DNA of 64,000 nt, from contig JALMQS010000615.1 in assembly GCA_024734495.1 (NCBI GenBank), forward strand, positions 775,173 through 839,172. The letters are read 5' to 3'. Source of the stretch: Forficula auricularia (lineage: Eukaryota; Arthropoda; Insecta; Dermaptera; Forficulidae). A program made the translations under genes and the position numbers. The notes beneath the pieces were generated by a model that did not search any database, had not been told where the DNA came from, and saw only the letters and a list, made by a program, of their open reading frames with translations. How positions within the stretch are numbered: the stretch's first letter is position 1; every line of letters begins with the position of its first letter. This document shows, one piece after another, positions 23,501-29,933 of this stretch.

Positions 23501-23581
23501 TCTTACTTGGTTTCTCTTTCGATTTCTTTTTGGTCGTGTGCGCAGAAGCATTTGCGAGTCATCGGGTCGGGCTTGTACATT
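2490..23581 (-). CDS. UPP: Uridine phosphorylase, seven coding exons, one frameshift
   Basis: Coding exons in transcript order are 23507-23581, 21904-22027, 16544-16705, 15272-15457, 8821-8959, 6750-6944 and 2490-2597. Each internal junction has GT and AG, and the phases fit throughout, giving about 328 residues, normal for animal uridine phosphorylase. The enzyme reversibly splits uridine with phosphate to uracil and ribose-1-phosphate in cytosolic pyrimidine salvage. Family hallmarks in order are DQDILYHFALGSETHDL, YKVGPILCVN joined to HGIGG, LRMGSSSGIG...PGTVVISE (phosphate/ribose loop), GKTMSTNDLYE, QARMDGAFC (uracil-binding Gln and Arg kept), FAALTH and ALVGRYIKRRL. Oddities are a one-base insertion near 6793-6798 in exon 6, GGIG changed to SGIG, and the usual MES ribose-binding triplet changed to VDS. 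These suggest a decaying or divergent paralogue, or a sequence error in exon 6. The start is the ATG at 23580; a further upstream exon is possible because an acceptor precedes it. Confidence 0.9.
3164..3517 (+). mobile_element. Short PLE-derived insertion with 13-bp TSD
   Basis: Identical 13-base repeats ACATATTTTAATT flank it at 3151-3163 and 3518-3530, so this is a clean insertion into the foldback arm. Inside, AATGTAATGG...CAGCCCAGAGGTA near 3222-3255 recurs inverted at about 3483-3515, so the ends are inverted. A hammerhead-like motif lies at 3380-3413. Related pieces occur at 25390-25470 and 40670. It has no reading frame of its own. Confidence 0.65.
3380..3413 (+). ncRNA. Degenerate hammerhead-like motif (PLE type)
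   Basis: The sequence reads CCTGAAGG, then a GGAGGA/TCCTCC stem with an AAA loop, then GAAACGTCGG. It follows the pattern CTGANGA - helix II - GAAAC known from minimal hammerhead ribozymes in Penelope-like elements. The catalytic core is imperfect (GG instead of GA). Confidence 0.5.
3590..3870. mobile_element. hAT-like MITE, 281 bp, 8-bp TSD
   Basis: The ends are CAAGGCCGGATCCAGG and its imperfect inverse CCTGGATCCGCCCTTG. The flanks CATCTTTG (3582-3589) and AATCTTTG (3871-3878) match at 7 of 8 positions, and the surrounding foldback sequence is continuous across them. The interior is AT-rich with long G and C runs (about 3720-3760) and is non-coding. An 8-bp duplication is characteristic of the hAT superfamily. 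Confidence 0.7.
4128..4717 (+). mobile_element. 5'-truncated jockey-like LINE, 3' end
   Basis: It encodes, with frame breaks, the C-terminal part of a non-LTR reverse transcriptase (YKAQIRP-LEYCSHLWRGAS, RAVRLIDDSTLTDS, AHRRDVSALSLFYRYYHGRC). It ends in CATTCGATTGCATT followed by an A-run at about 4695-4716. The same family is present on the minus strand at 36072-37022 with the same 3' end. This copy is heavily 5'-truncated and its frame shifts around 4290 and 4440. Confidence 0.85.
4750..5350. repeat. Tandem repeat and GC-rich repeat block
   Basis: About three diverged copies of a roughly 107-base unit containing AAAAATGAAAATTCTTG and GCAAAAACTAACCATCC occupy about 4750-5110. They are related to the array at 28128-28740. 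From 5140 to 5290 the sequence becomes G-rich (repeated GGTGGGGGTGGGG), similar to 30880-31000. No protein is supported. Confidence 0.55.
5726..6296. mobile_element. GACGTGACAACGTC-ended MITE, copy 1
   Basis: It starts TTGACGTGACAACGTCTTAT and ends GAACGTGACAACGTCATAAG; a second copy lies at 33011-33597. A GC-richer block at about 5745-5870 is followed by very AT-rich sequence. Immediately right of the end, 6297-6360 is the reverse complement of 6228-6292, making a local hairpin. It has no coding capacity and its superfamily is unknown. Confidence 0.65.
6750..6944 (-). CDS. UPP: UPP exon 6, carries frameshift
   Basis: The acceptor TTTTTAG precedes 195 bases encoding QARMDGAFCDY, NGVVNMDVDSLAFAALTH and, after a +1 shift near 6793-6798, AVITCVILDRLKSDQ, followed by the donor GTAAAT. 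Without correction the frame runs to an early stop. The family motif IEMES reads MDVDS here. Confidence 0.88.
7005..7787 (+). mobile_element. GAAGTCGG foldback MITE, copy B
   Basis: The hairpin with roughly 130-base arms is at about 7005-7345. It is followed by the conserved non-coding body and the terminal GAACCTCCTTC...TTGAAGTCGGTT. It lies in UPP intron 5, same layout as copies D and E. Confidence 0.75.
7794..8380. repeat. Tandem array, about five 119-126-bp units
   Basis: Units start near 7794, 7918, 8044, 8163 and 8282 with GGAATAAC and contain TTTTTGACGTTTCGG, GGTAACCATTGCTGAAGA and GAGGAATCGACTTAAAATC. Divergence between units is visible. It lies in UPP intron 5 directly after the foldback copy B. 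Confidence 0.85.
8381..8820. other. Intron 5 remainder, nothing recognised
   Basis: Unique-looking sequence between the tandem array and exon 5. A short frame at 8366-8578 on the minus strand shows no family signal. Confidence 0.4.
8821..8959 (-). CDS. UPP: UPP exon 5
   Basis: The acceptor TTTCCCCCAG precedes phase-0 codons PILGQLVQRSSSLDKRL, and the exon ends GKTMSTNDLYE plus one base before the donor GTAAAT. It corresponds to the family segment between the VLGK strand and the TMCTNDFYEGQGR loop. Confidence 0.92.
9026..10935. mobile_element. 1.9-kb foldback element with about 320-bp arms
   Basis: The left end ACCGGGGGAGTTTTTTATC and the inverted right end ACCGGCTGAGTTTTTTATC begin arms that match as inverted repeats over about 9026-9340 and 10612-10935, sharing AACAAGCTTTCAAGGGTAT. 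The interior holds a transposase N-terminal relic and AT-rich repeats shared with 28853-29300. It has no intact gene and lies in UPP intron 4. Confidence 0.7.
9575..9790 (+). pseudogene. Relic of transposase N-terminus
   Basis: In broken frames it reads RIEMGLIYGEYGRS and then AERFLERNTPSQASFF, resembling the N-terminal DNA-binding region of Tc1/mariner-related transposases (YGE...AAR.Y..RFP.R..P...F). Part of the 3' portion recurs at 44700-44790. It is frameshifted and non-functional. Confidence 0.45.
11101..11712 (+). pseudogene. PLE RT C-terminus plus GIY-YIG endonuclease fragment
   Basis: About 203 codons are open. The GIY-YIG core is SGVYKL...AIYIGQTGR with conserved Arg and a downstream KEH. 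PLE nucleases nick target DNA to prime reverse transcription. The N-terminal fingers and palm (including the YVDD box) are absent, so the product would be inactive. The C-terminus after YALSNDENIINNQLD is normal-looking. Confidence 0.8.
11897..11922 (+). ncRNA. Hammerhead-like motif of PLE
   Basis: CTGAAGA, one base, a GGG/CCC helix with a seven-base loop, then GAAAT. It sits 185 bases downstream of the PLE stop codon on the same strand, as expected for a PLE terminal repeat. Confidence 0.5.
12403..12765 (-). pseudogene. Transposase C-terminal relic (DUF4817-associated type)
   Basis: It reads VREIFALNLISRRGDINWPQ, then SNPNLTLMDFFQWGYLKSKV and, at the end, HLDDIIFKK. This is the C-terminal catalytic part of the transposase family whose intact members have WPPRSPDLTPLDFFLWG; the last catalytic Asp is present in LMDFF. 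The upstream half with the other two acidic residues is missing. The same family's N-terminal half is at 23904-24707. Confidence 0.75.
12766..13773. other. UPP intron 4, no gene recognised
   Basis: AT-rich sequence without recognisable coding content. It contains the Helitron-like hairpin ACCGAGCATCGCTCGGT at 13419-13435. Confidence 0.4.
13782..13936. mobile_element. Short hAT-like MITE, relative of the satellite-bearing element
   Basis: The ends are CCGAGGGGGAACTGTGACC and CGCGGTTCACCCCTCG. The flanks are TCCAACCC (13774-13781) and TCCAACCT (13937-13944), an 8-bp duplication with one change. The interior shares the TGTAACCCTACTTCCACTT and GGTGTACACTTAATTTC segments with the ends of the element at 18095-21569, but has almost none of the 20-bp repeat. 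Confidence 0.75.
14275..15258 (+). mobile_element. 5'-truncated jockey-like LINE
   Basis: It encodes the RT palm onward: LFADDLKIYLE (catalytic FADD), LQLNLSKCSIISFSRK, SLVRPIVEYATEVWSPF. A frameshift near 14790 leads to the C-terminal segment DLDRRREFFDVSFVYELLN, which ends at 15045. The 3' end is an AATAAATAAATA tail at about 15235-15258. The tail stops about 13 bases from the exon-4 splice donor of UPP. The missing N-terminal endonuclease and the frameshift make it dead. Confidence 0.85.
14299..15045 (+). pseudogene. LINE reverse transcriptase fragment, frameshifted
   Basis: Two overlapping frames (14299-14793 and 14794-15045) together cover the RT catalytic core and thumb of a jockey/CR1-like element. 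FADD is the catalytic box. No ATG start or endonuclease is present. Confidence 0.8.
15272..15457 (-). CDS. UPP: UPP exon 4
   Basis: The acceptor AATAAAG precedes 62 codons from HGIGGSSVGAVLHELIK through LRMGSSSGIGVDPGTVVISE to RPFLEL, then the donor GTATGT. It corresponds to the substrate-binding core of uridine phosphorylase (family GTSGGIG loop). Confidence 0.93.
15559..16503. mobile_element. Foldback element in UPP intron 3
   Basis: About 170-base inverted ends share GAAAGTTTTGGGGTAGTTC and AATCTGAGGTCTC. The interior contains the CATTTTGACCATGAAGGA-type block seen at 1-430, 22800 and 27410. It occupies most of the 1.09-kb intron. It has no coding capacity. Confidence 0.7.
16544..16705 (-). 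CDS. UPP: UPP exon 3
   Basis: The acceptor TTTGCAG precedes 54 phase-0 codons beginning FVIMSETQNNMLNFAKYIM and ending YKVGPILCVN, then the donor GTATGT. The segment MNEIGHKLSTG...YKVGP is very typical of insect uridine phosphorylases. Confidence 0.92.
16972..17960 (+). mobile_element. GAAGTCGG foldback MITE, copy C, interrupted
   Basis: The hairpin is at about 16975-17362. The body then follows, with the same ATACCTTGCATGCATCTCGT segment as copy F. It is split by a retroposon at 17479-17725. The right terminus is eroded after about 17960. Confidence 0.7.
17479..17725 (-). mobile_element. Retroposon with 15-bp TSD
   Basis: A 247-base insertion with a T-run at its left side (an A-tail on the minus strand). 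It is flanked by AATCAGAAAATGATA at 17464-17478 and 17726-17740. Copy F at 41160-41175 shows the same host sequence uninterrupted, that is, the empty site. Its family is unknown; it may be a truncated LINE or a SINE. Confidence 0.7.
18133..20620. repeat. Satellite: 20-bp monomers in a 344-bp higher-order unit
   Basis: The monomer is of the form CAAGTAATTCCAAATATTTC, 20 bases. Variants (GTACTTCC, GTAATTCC, a CCCAAAAACTTCC version, and a four-base longer GTACCTACTTTC version) recur in a fixed order, giving a 344-base unit (17 monomers plus 4). Equivalent points recur every 344 bases at 18647, 18991, 19335, 19679, 20023 and 20367. Adjacent units are almost identical. The repeated 77-codon open frames on the minus strand (IWKYLE...) are a by-product of the repeat. 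Confidence 0.95.
20621..21238 (+). mobile_element. Insertion in satellite: TA repeat, GC-rich block, PLE end
   Basis: It interrupts the 20-bp satellite, which resumes at about 21239. It starts with a (TA)n run. A GC-rich block follows at about 20645-20940, unlike its surroundings and with no recognised protein, then a second TA run, then a PLE-type 3' end with a hammerhead-like motif at 21116-21150. No clear target duplication is visible. Confidence 0.6.
21116..21150 (+). ncRNA. Hammerhead-like motif (PLE type)
   Basis: CTGAAGA, one A, helix GGAGA/TCTCC with loop GAATAAA, then GAAACGTCGG. This is among the best matches in the window to the CTGANGA...GAAAC pattern. Confidence 0.6.
21239..21535. 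repeat. Right part of the 20-bp satellite
   Basis: About fifteen monomers of the same type, without the strict 344-base order. It ends at CCAAAGAGGTGTACAC, which is the inner border of the right terminus of the hAT-like element. Confidence 0.85.
21578..21804 (-). repeat. Possible Helitron 5' end
   Basis: On the minus strand the segment begins TCTCTATATATAAAATTAAG and continues TTTTGTCTGT, resembling the TC-start of insect Helitron-like elements. The satellite-bearing hAT-like element would be nested in it. No 3' end was identified. Confidence 0.3.
21904..22027 (-). CDS. UPP: UPP exon 2
   Basis: The acceptor TTTTAAAG precedes a split Lys codon, then NPDGTLKLRNPYLKFLDQD and HFALGSETHDLRTMFKDVK, then the donor GTACCT. 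The segment matches the uridine phosphorylase N-terminal region (NP...DILYHLALG...HDL..MFGDVK). Confidence 0.92.
22265..22320. repeat. G-run next to AGGCGTAGCCACGGTGGG
   Basis: The sequence GCAGAGGCGTAGCCACGG followed by about 19 G is the kind of terminus found on some insect MITEs; no partner end was identified. Confidence 0.25.
22440..23315. mobile_element. Foldback element in UPP intron 1
   Basis: The ends (GGTAGTTTAGATTTCTTG.. and inverted TACAACTACTCCAAAAC..) share GACGGAACATTGTCAAAAAT with its inverse. The interior contains ACCATGAAGGATCACATTTT and CGTGCCGCAATGAGGTTGAA, as in 15559-16503 and 26640-27700. Confidence 0.65.
23507..23581 (-). CDS. UPP: UPP exon 1 (first coding exon seen)
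   Basis: It follows the acceptor TTGTAACAG. The ATG at 23580 opens 24 codons plus two bases (MYKPDPMTRKCFC...EIERET), then the donor GTAAGAG. The phase joins exactly to exon 2. The sequence itself is not family-diagnostic, so its inclusion rests on splice sites and phase. A non-coding or further coding exon probably lies upstream (right). Confidence 0.65.
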
Positions 23582-23677
23582 CTGTTACAACAATTCAGTT
23601 AACAATTTGGTTATTGATTTAGAGTAGAATTATTATCCATTCCCTGCTATGACAAGAAGTTTTCATCAAAATTATAA

Positions 23678-24843
23678 ATTAATAAAGTAAAGGGTGGTTT
23701 CACAGTGAATGAAATAAAACTCAAAGAGGTTTATACAAACTCAATATACAGGGTGGCGCAGATGGATCGGGTGGTTTTAAAATACTTGGTGGTGGTTTTG
23801 AAGTGGACTGTACGTCTGGAGTGGGGGAGCCAGGGGTTCGGCGGTCTTCGTGCTGTGGTGGGGGGGACGGGAAGTTTCAGTTGCAGACTGGCAGTCAGTC
23901 GCGATGGCTACGTGGTCCGTTGAGCATCGTGTTTTCGCAGTGGAAGAGTTTATACGCAATAACGAGTCAATTGTTGCTGTGACGCGTGCCTTTCGCCGGC
24001 GTTTCAACATCCCACCTCGCGGTAGTGTTCCTAAGCGAGATACGATATTGAGTTGGGTGCATAATTTCCGCACTACTGGTTCATGTGCTCCAAAATGGAC
24101 GTCTAGATCTCAAACAATAAGAACGCCTGAGAACGTGGAGCGTGTGAGACGCGATGTCATTACGAGCCCACGTCGATCAACGAGACATCGTGCTCAAGCT
24201 CTTGGAATGTCACGTCGGAGCCTTCAAAGGATTCTTAACAAAGAACTGAAATTCCACCCCTATAAAATCATGGTGGTCCAGAAGATTCTCCCAACAGACC
24301 ATCTTCAAAGGCTTCAGTCTAGCCAACGGATGTTGGAGTTATTGGAAGATGAAAACCTGATTATCATGATGTCTGACGAGGCTCACTTTCACATTAACGG
24401 CTACGTCAACAAGCAAAATTGCCGTTACTGGGCCGACACTAACCCAAGAGACCTACACCAACGGCCTCTCCATAGTGACAAAGTGACGGTTTGGTGTGGG
24501 GTTTCTAAGGTAGGGATAATTGGGCCTTACTTTTTGAAAATGAAAGGGAGCAGGCTGCAACTGAAACTTCCCGTCCCCCCACCACAGCACGAAGACCGCC
24601 GAACCCCTGGCTCCCCCACTCCAGACGTACAGTCTACATCAAAACCACCACCAAGTATTTTAAAACCACCCGATCCATCTGCGCCACCCCGTATTTCGGA
24701 TTATTAGTCCATCATCAGGAGTTTACAGATTACATTCCTGATGATGGACTAATAATAATCCGACATATATTGAGTTTGTATAAACCTCTTTGAGTTTTAT
24801 TTCATTCACTGTGAAACTACACACCCTTTACTTTATTAATTAA
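23678..24843. mobile_element. Triple nested palindrome around a truncated transposon
   Basis: The outermost inverted repeats are 23678-23748 and 24766-24843 (GTGAATGAAATAAAACTC and inverse). Next, transposon ends with roughly 140-base inverted repeats at 23749-24691 start CAGGGTGGCGCAGATGG. Finally, a small hairpin at 24697-24762 (GGATTATTAGTCCATCATCA and inverse) lies between the transposon right end and the outer right arm. Confidence 0.75.
23904..24707 (+). pseudogene. Truncated DUF4817-type transposase fused to its own TIR
   Basis: The natural start is the ATG at 23904 (MATWSVEHRVFAVEEFIR). The N-terminal DUF4817-like helix-turn-helix spans about residues 1-60 (RRRFNIPPRG...ILSWVHNFRTTGS). 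Then comes a second DNA-binding segment (STRHRAQALGMSRRSLQRIL) and the first catalytic Asp in MSDEAHFHINGY, followed by RYWADTNPRDLHQ and VTVWCGVS. After GPYFLK the frame runs straight into the right terminal inverted repeat and stops at 24707. The second and third catalytic residues are therefore lost, giving an internally deleted, non-autonomous copy. The missing half resembles the relic at 12403-12765. Confidence 0.85.
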
Positions 24844-25480
24844 TATCATGTTTCACCTAAAATCTACACCACTTTCTCTAAGTAAAATCAAAATTATAAT
24901 TGGAATTTTTTTTATTTGAATCTTATTTTGTAGACCAGGAAAATTACGATTTTAACAGGTAATAATTCCCGGTAAAGATTTTATTACTGGAATACCTTTA
25001 TTGGTACTCCAATATTATTACCCTAAGTTTTCCCAGTTACCAAATTTTTGTGGACGAGCTAGCTCAAAAACTAGTGTGAATATCGAAACCAAATTTCACA
25101 CGTAGTTTTGGATCCATTGAGATTAAGAGCTGATTAGATTTTGGTGAATATCGACCCAAAATTAAGGTGTGTGTGTGGGGGGGGGGGAGGTTAAAAATTA
25201 AAAATCTAGGCCATTTGAGAAAACTCAACCAAATTTTGTATACATAATCAATGTGCCCCCAGGAGCTTAAAAATTCAAAAACTAACCCCCCCCCTACATG
25301 ATTTATAAATAATTTTATTAAATATGAAATATAAGTGAGGGACTAAGTTGTATGGTAAAGTCAAGTGGATGGCCACATCAGAACACGTCAGATTATTTTT
25401 CCTCACTACCCCTGGGCTATCTTCCATTACTTTCAATTAAAAGTTCTACCAGTCCGTCTCTCTCTAGAGAATATTTTGTT
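24844..25480. other. Repeat fragments between transposons
   Basis: It contains a second copy of the TTACGATTTTAACAGG block (about 24945-25020), a Helitron-like repeat (GACCCAAAATTAAG..., 25050-25340), and a PLE-end fragment at about 25385-25470 related to 3180-3240. No gene. Confidence 0.5.
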
Positions 25481-25930
25481 ATTACTATTAGTCCAGGCAA
25501 ATTACGATTTTAACAGGAAATAATTCCCGGTAAAGATTTTATTGCTGGAAATCCTTTATTTTTACTCCAATATTTACTACCTAAGTTTTTCCCCAAATCA
25601 GTGTTGTGGAGATTTTTCTACGCTCCTCAAAATGAAAAAATTTCAGAGTTTTTACAATTTTTCTTGAATAACTCTAAAACGTCTTACCAAATCAAAAAGA
25701 TATCTATTAGATAAATTAAATTACTGCATAAAATGATTACAATTTCATCTATTTAGGTTCAGTAGAACCGGTACTAGCGCCTGTCAAAAACAGGCCCCGG
25801 GATCACTTTGGAATACCGATTTTTCCCCATTTTGACCATGAAGGAGAACGTTTTCAACAAAGACCACTCTATAGATTTTTAAACTAGATTAAATTTGCTA
25901 CAATTTAAACAAAGTTTTATCTTAATTATA

Positions 25931-26670
25931 GGATAGTTCGGAAATTCATTTCGTTGTTTCCCAAGAGATTTGCTTCTAAAGCGTCAAGAAAATAACCCAT
26001 TTTTGAAGAGAATTGTCATTGGGGACGAGCAATGGGTTGTCTACAATAATGTGAAAGGCAAGAGATAGATCATGGAGTAAAAAAGATGAATCGGCGCAAA
26101 CAACTTGGAAAGCCAATATTCATCAAAAAAAGTGATGATCTCTGTCTGGTGGGATTTCAAGAGATTTGTATTTTTTGAACTTTTGTCAGCCAATACCACG
26201 ATCAATTCCGAAGTGTACTGTCTTCAACTGCACAAATTGAATGATTCACTAAACAGAAATGGCCAGAATTATTCAATAGAAAAGGTATAGTGTTCCACCA
26301 GGATAACGCGAGATCTCATACAAGTTTTGTAACTCGTCAAAAGTTTTTACAGCTTGGATGGGATGTACTACCACACCCACCATATTCTCCAGATCTGGCA
26401 CCATCGGATTATTACTTGGTACGGTCCCTGCAAAATGTTTTAGTCGGTAAAACCTTTACTTCAAATGAAGGTGTCAAAAATGCATTGGATCAGTTTTTTG
26501 TCAGCAAAGATCAAAAAAATTTTGAACGTGGAATAATGCTACTGCCAGAAAGATGGCAAAAAGTATTGGGCCAAAATGGGAAATATATAATTTAATTAAA
26601 TATTTATATACTATAAGAAAATCGTATTTTATTTTCACCAAAAAATACGAAATGACTTTCCGAACGATCC
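25931..26670 (+). mobile_element. Internally deleted mariner
   Basis: The inverted ends are GGATAGTTCGGAAATTC and GAAATGACTTTCCGAACGATCC. The length is 740 bases instead of about 1.3 kb: the N-terminal half of the transposase gene is missing. It inserted into a TA-containing site of the foldback complex. Confidence 0.75.
25970..26595 (+). pseudogene. Mariner (DD34D) transposase catalytic domain, broken
   Basis: The first catalytic Asp lies in VIGDEQWVVYNN, the second in FHQDNARSH, and the third in PPYSPDLAPSDYYL. Exactly 34 residues separate the last two, the DD34D signature of mariner. The C-terminus LLPERWQKVL...NGKYII is complete. In-frame stops and at least two frame changes (about 26070 and 26290) disable it, and the DNA-binding half is absent. 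Confidence 0.9.
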
Positions 26671-27737
26671 AAAGATAATGATAATCCGTGCCGCAATGAG
26701 GCTGAAAAAAAAATCGCATTTTTTTTCTTCATAAAATGAAAAACCACTCATCCTAGATACTTTGGTTCCTATCTTATTGTCTAGGAAATTTGGTTGGCTT
26801 GGACCGCCTTTTTTGTTAAAATTCTTATATTTATAGATATCCAAAGCATTTTCCATGTCGCTTTTGAGGATTCGGATCATATCCTGTCTGGAAAATGTGG
26901 GATATCTATAAATCCAAGAGTTTCATCAAAAAATTTGTCCAAGTAAACGTTCAAGGAAATAAAACTTCCTAGACAATGAAATAGGAATCAAGTTTCTAGG
27001 ATGAGTGGTTTTATTTTATGAAGAAAAAAATGCGATTTTTTGCAAAAAACTGCAAACTTCAGCTCATTGCAGGCACGGATTACCGTCATCCAATTAAGAT
27101 GAAACTTTGTTTGCAATTGTAGCAAATTTAATTTATTTTAAAAATGTATAGAGTGGCCTTTGTCGAAAACGTTCTTCCTCATGGTCAAAATGGGAAAATA
27201 TCGAAAAAAAGTGGAGTTTTTGAGTGATCCGTGGGGGCTGAGGTTTGCAAGCTGAGTTTTGCGCTTGAACCCGAACGGTTGGTCGGAGAAAAAACCTGAA
27301 TATAAAATTTATAGTAAATCTTATGAACTTTCATTTTGAATAAGAAGGTTATTTACGAAAAATTGATACTTATGTTTTTTTCGAAGAATTTTTTTCGATT
27401 TTTTCCCCATTTTGACCATGAAGAAGCACGTTTTCGACAAAAACCACTCTATACATTTTTAGACTATATTAAATTTGCTACAATTTAAACAGAGTTTCAT
27501 CTTAATTGGATAATGGTAACCCGTGCCGCAATGATGTTGAAAAATGCAATTTTTTGCAAAAGAATCGCAGTTTTTCCTTCATAAAATGAAAACAACTCAT
27601 CCTAGAAACTTGATTTCTATCTCATTGTATAGGAAATTTTTTTGCTTTGAACGTTTACTTGAATCACTTTTTTGATAAATCTCTTAGATATCCCAGCATT
27701 TGAATTTATATAGATTTCTATTTTTATAAAGGGTGTT

Positions 27738-28060
27738 TTTTTAGATGTTCCCAACTTTAAATTAAAATAAAACAAAGAAAAATATTTTTAATATCAATGA
27801 AACAGGCTTTATTGGAAAGATTAATTTCCTGCCTTTAATATTTTGAATATGATTTTGGCCATGTGGCCGCCGCGTAGATGGCGCAATCTGAATTTCCAAT
27901 TTTCACCCTTTTTTCGCTGCAATTCCGGCCCTATTTCGTCGAATGTTGTGTTCCAAGTGTTCAATCGTCTCTGGTTTATCGGCGTAGACAATGAATGGAC
28001 TTGACATATTCCCAAAACCGATAAACCAGAGACGATATAAATAAATCTATATAATAAAAA
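27738..28060 (-). pseudogene. Relic of transposase C-terminus with TIR
   Basis: The left end AGGGTGTTTTTTTAGATG resembles the termini of Tc1/mariner-like elements. On the minus strand a frame ends NTWNTTFDEIGPEL...FRLRHLRGGHMAKIIFK, resembling transposase C-termini with a GGHMP-type tail. The upstream part is replaced by inverted copies of TCTGGTTTATCGG at 27968 and 28018. Confidence 0.45.
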
Positions 28061-28850
28061 TGAATTTCTGTTTCTTCGTAAGCGCAGATCTCTCAAATGC
28101 CTGGACCGATTTGACTAATTTTTTTGAGGAGTCAAAAAATGAAAATCTTGGTCATTTACTAAATTCAACCAAATTTTGTATACATAATCAGTGGGACCCC
28201 AAGAGTATAAAAATTCAAAAACTAACTGCCCAAAATGGGGGAGGGGGGGGAGTGTAGAGTCAAAAAATGAAAATCTTGGCCATTTACCAAATTCAACCAA
28301 ATTTTGTATACATAATCAGTGGGACCCCAGGAGTATAAAAATACAAAAACTAACAGCTCAAAATGGGGGGGGGGGGGGGGGGGTGTAGAGTCAAAAAATG
28401 AAAATCTTGGCCATTTAGCAAACTCAACCAAATTTTGTATACATAATCAGTGGGACCCCAGGAGTATAAAAATACAAAAACTAACAGCCCAAAATGGGGG
28501 GGGGGGTATAGAGTCAAAAAATGAAAATCTTGGCCATTTACCAAACTCAACCAAATTTTGTATACATAATCAGTGGGACCCAAGGAGTATAAAAATACAA
28601 AAACTAACAGCCCAAAATGGGGGGGGGGTGTAGAGTCAAAAAATGAAAATCTTGGCCATTTACCAATCTCAACCAAATTTTGTATACATAATCAGTGGGA
28701 CACCAGAAGTATAAACATGCAAAAACTAACCCCCCCACCCTACATGATTATAAATAATTTTAGGGGCCAGGTTGTATGGTAAAGTCAAGTGGATGCCCAC
28801 ATCAGAACAAGTCAGCTTATTTTTATATAACTTGGAAACAAATCTTATTT
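28042..28850 (+). mobile_element. Helitron-like element with tandem repeat
   Basis: It begins TCTATATAATAAAAATGAAT, similar to Helitron 5' ends, and contains the tandem array at 28128-28740. The right end is uncertain. The AAAGTCAAGTGGATG block near 28780 recurs at 25360 and, inverted, at 32210. Confidence 0.35.
28128..28740. repeat. Tandem array, five 122-131-bp units
   Basis: Units start near 28128, 28257, 28388, 28511 and 28633 and are nearly identical. They contain GAAAATCTTGGCCATTTA, TTTTGTATACATAATCAG and TAACAGCCCAAAATGGG. Length differences come mainly from the G-run at the end of each unit (7 to about 18 G). Single copies of the unit occur at 25200, 51640 and 58400. Open frames on both strands are by-products. 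Confidence 0.9.
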
Positions 28851-28852
28851 AA

Positions 28853-28890
28853 CGAGCTTCGAGGGCGTGCCTTCGGCACGCCTCGAACTC
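28853..28890. repeat. GC-rich hairpin module
   Basis: AACGAGCTTCGAGGGCGTGC followed by its inverse forms a strong hairpin. Related sequence occurs at 9827 and 44843 (GGGCGTGCCGAAGGCTGG, with variants) and more distantly at 34857. It may be a terminal structure of a repeat family. Confidence 0.45.
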
Positions 28891-29459
28891 AGCCCTCTCG
28901 ATCTGCTGCCCTGGCGGGCAGCGTCTCGGTCCAAAAATTGTATTCCTCTTAAAAAACCACACTCCAAATGTATACCTGTAAACTACCGAAAATACATCGT
29001 CTCTTAAAAGTTTCGCCTCTTTAATTTTTGAGTGGAGGGGGGGGGGGGGAGGAATAATTATGAATAAATTTAAATTTAAATTTCATTTTTTCCTTTTCAA
29101 AACAAAAATAATGATATGATTTATGAACTGCAAATTATTCAAATTTACGTTGTTCAATTAATTTAATTAATTACAAAAAATATATTTAATGTTTCTTAAT
29201 TTAAAATGAATTGGAGTCTTTCATTTCAAAATTACAATTATATTTCAAATTTGCCTGGCTAATGAAAATCGATTGGAGCCATCAGTTTAAAATCCGAGCT
29301 GACAATTATATTTCAAGCAATTTGAACCGCGAAAGTTAAATAATATGATAAATATATATGAATCTATATATATATATATATTTATACTATATATAAACAA
29401 TTTCCTATGTTAATTCTACATTAAGAAAATTATTTTATTATTTTTGAAAACTTAAGAGC

Positions 29460-29492
<33 letters not shown>

Positions 29493-29930
29493 AAAGTATA
29501 CAAACATAGGACCTTAGGTCCCACCTAGTGTTTATACATAATTTAGCAACAATATTTTACAAATTTGGCAAAAGAGTTCACCAATACACAAATTTTATGG
29601 GGAAGAAGAGAGAAAAAAAGTAGAGAAAGATTAGAAGACATAAAGGAAATAAGAGTAAGGAGTATCAGTTATTGGGTGGGATCCATAAAGAACGAAGATC
29701 TGAGAGCACCAAGAATCGGGTTTGCGTGAAATTTGGATGGAAGTTCATTCCAAAGCCTTGCACCCGCCAATTTGAAGGAATGAAAGAAGTGTTTAGTTTT
29801 ACAGTGCACCTGCACTAGCGTTGTCTTCCTGGTGGAGCGACCGACGACAAATAGATTTTCTAAGTAAGACGGGCAAATGAATTTTTCAGAATTTAATAGC
29901 TTATAAATAATCACACAACATATTATTCGG
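29460..29930 (-). mobile_element. 5'-truncated LINE 3' end
   Basis: The minus strand reads the RT C-terminus KLAGARLWNELPSKFHANP at about 29750, and the element ends in an AATAAATAAATA tail (29460-29492). It lies between the arms of the tRNA-bearing palindrome. Confidence 0.7.
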
Positions 29931-29933
29931 CGG

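Larger units (their letters stand above)
25481..27700. repeat. Foldback complex hosting a mariner
   Basis: Segments with CATTTTGACCATGAAG and CGTGCCGCAATGA occur repeatedly in both orientations (25830, 26690, 27070, 27180, 27410, 27520). It is probably two or more foldback copies; a mariner interrupts it at 25931-26670. Confidence 0.6.

Noticed and set aside
23705..24073. Frames 23705-23923 (+) and 23777-24073 (-) as separate genes
   Set aside because: They overlap the transposon TIR and the transposase frame and have no independent similarity.
28060..28782. Overlapping frames with repeated KNENLGHL / RFSFFDST peptides
   Set aside because: They come from the five-unit tandem repeat read in several frames.
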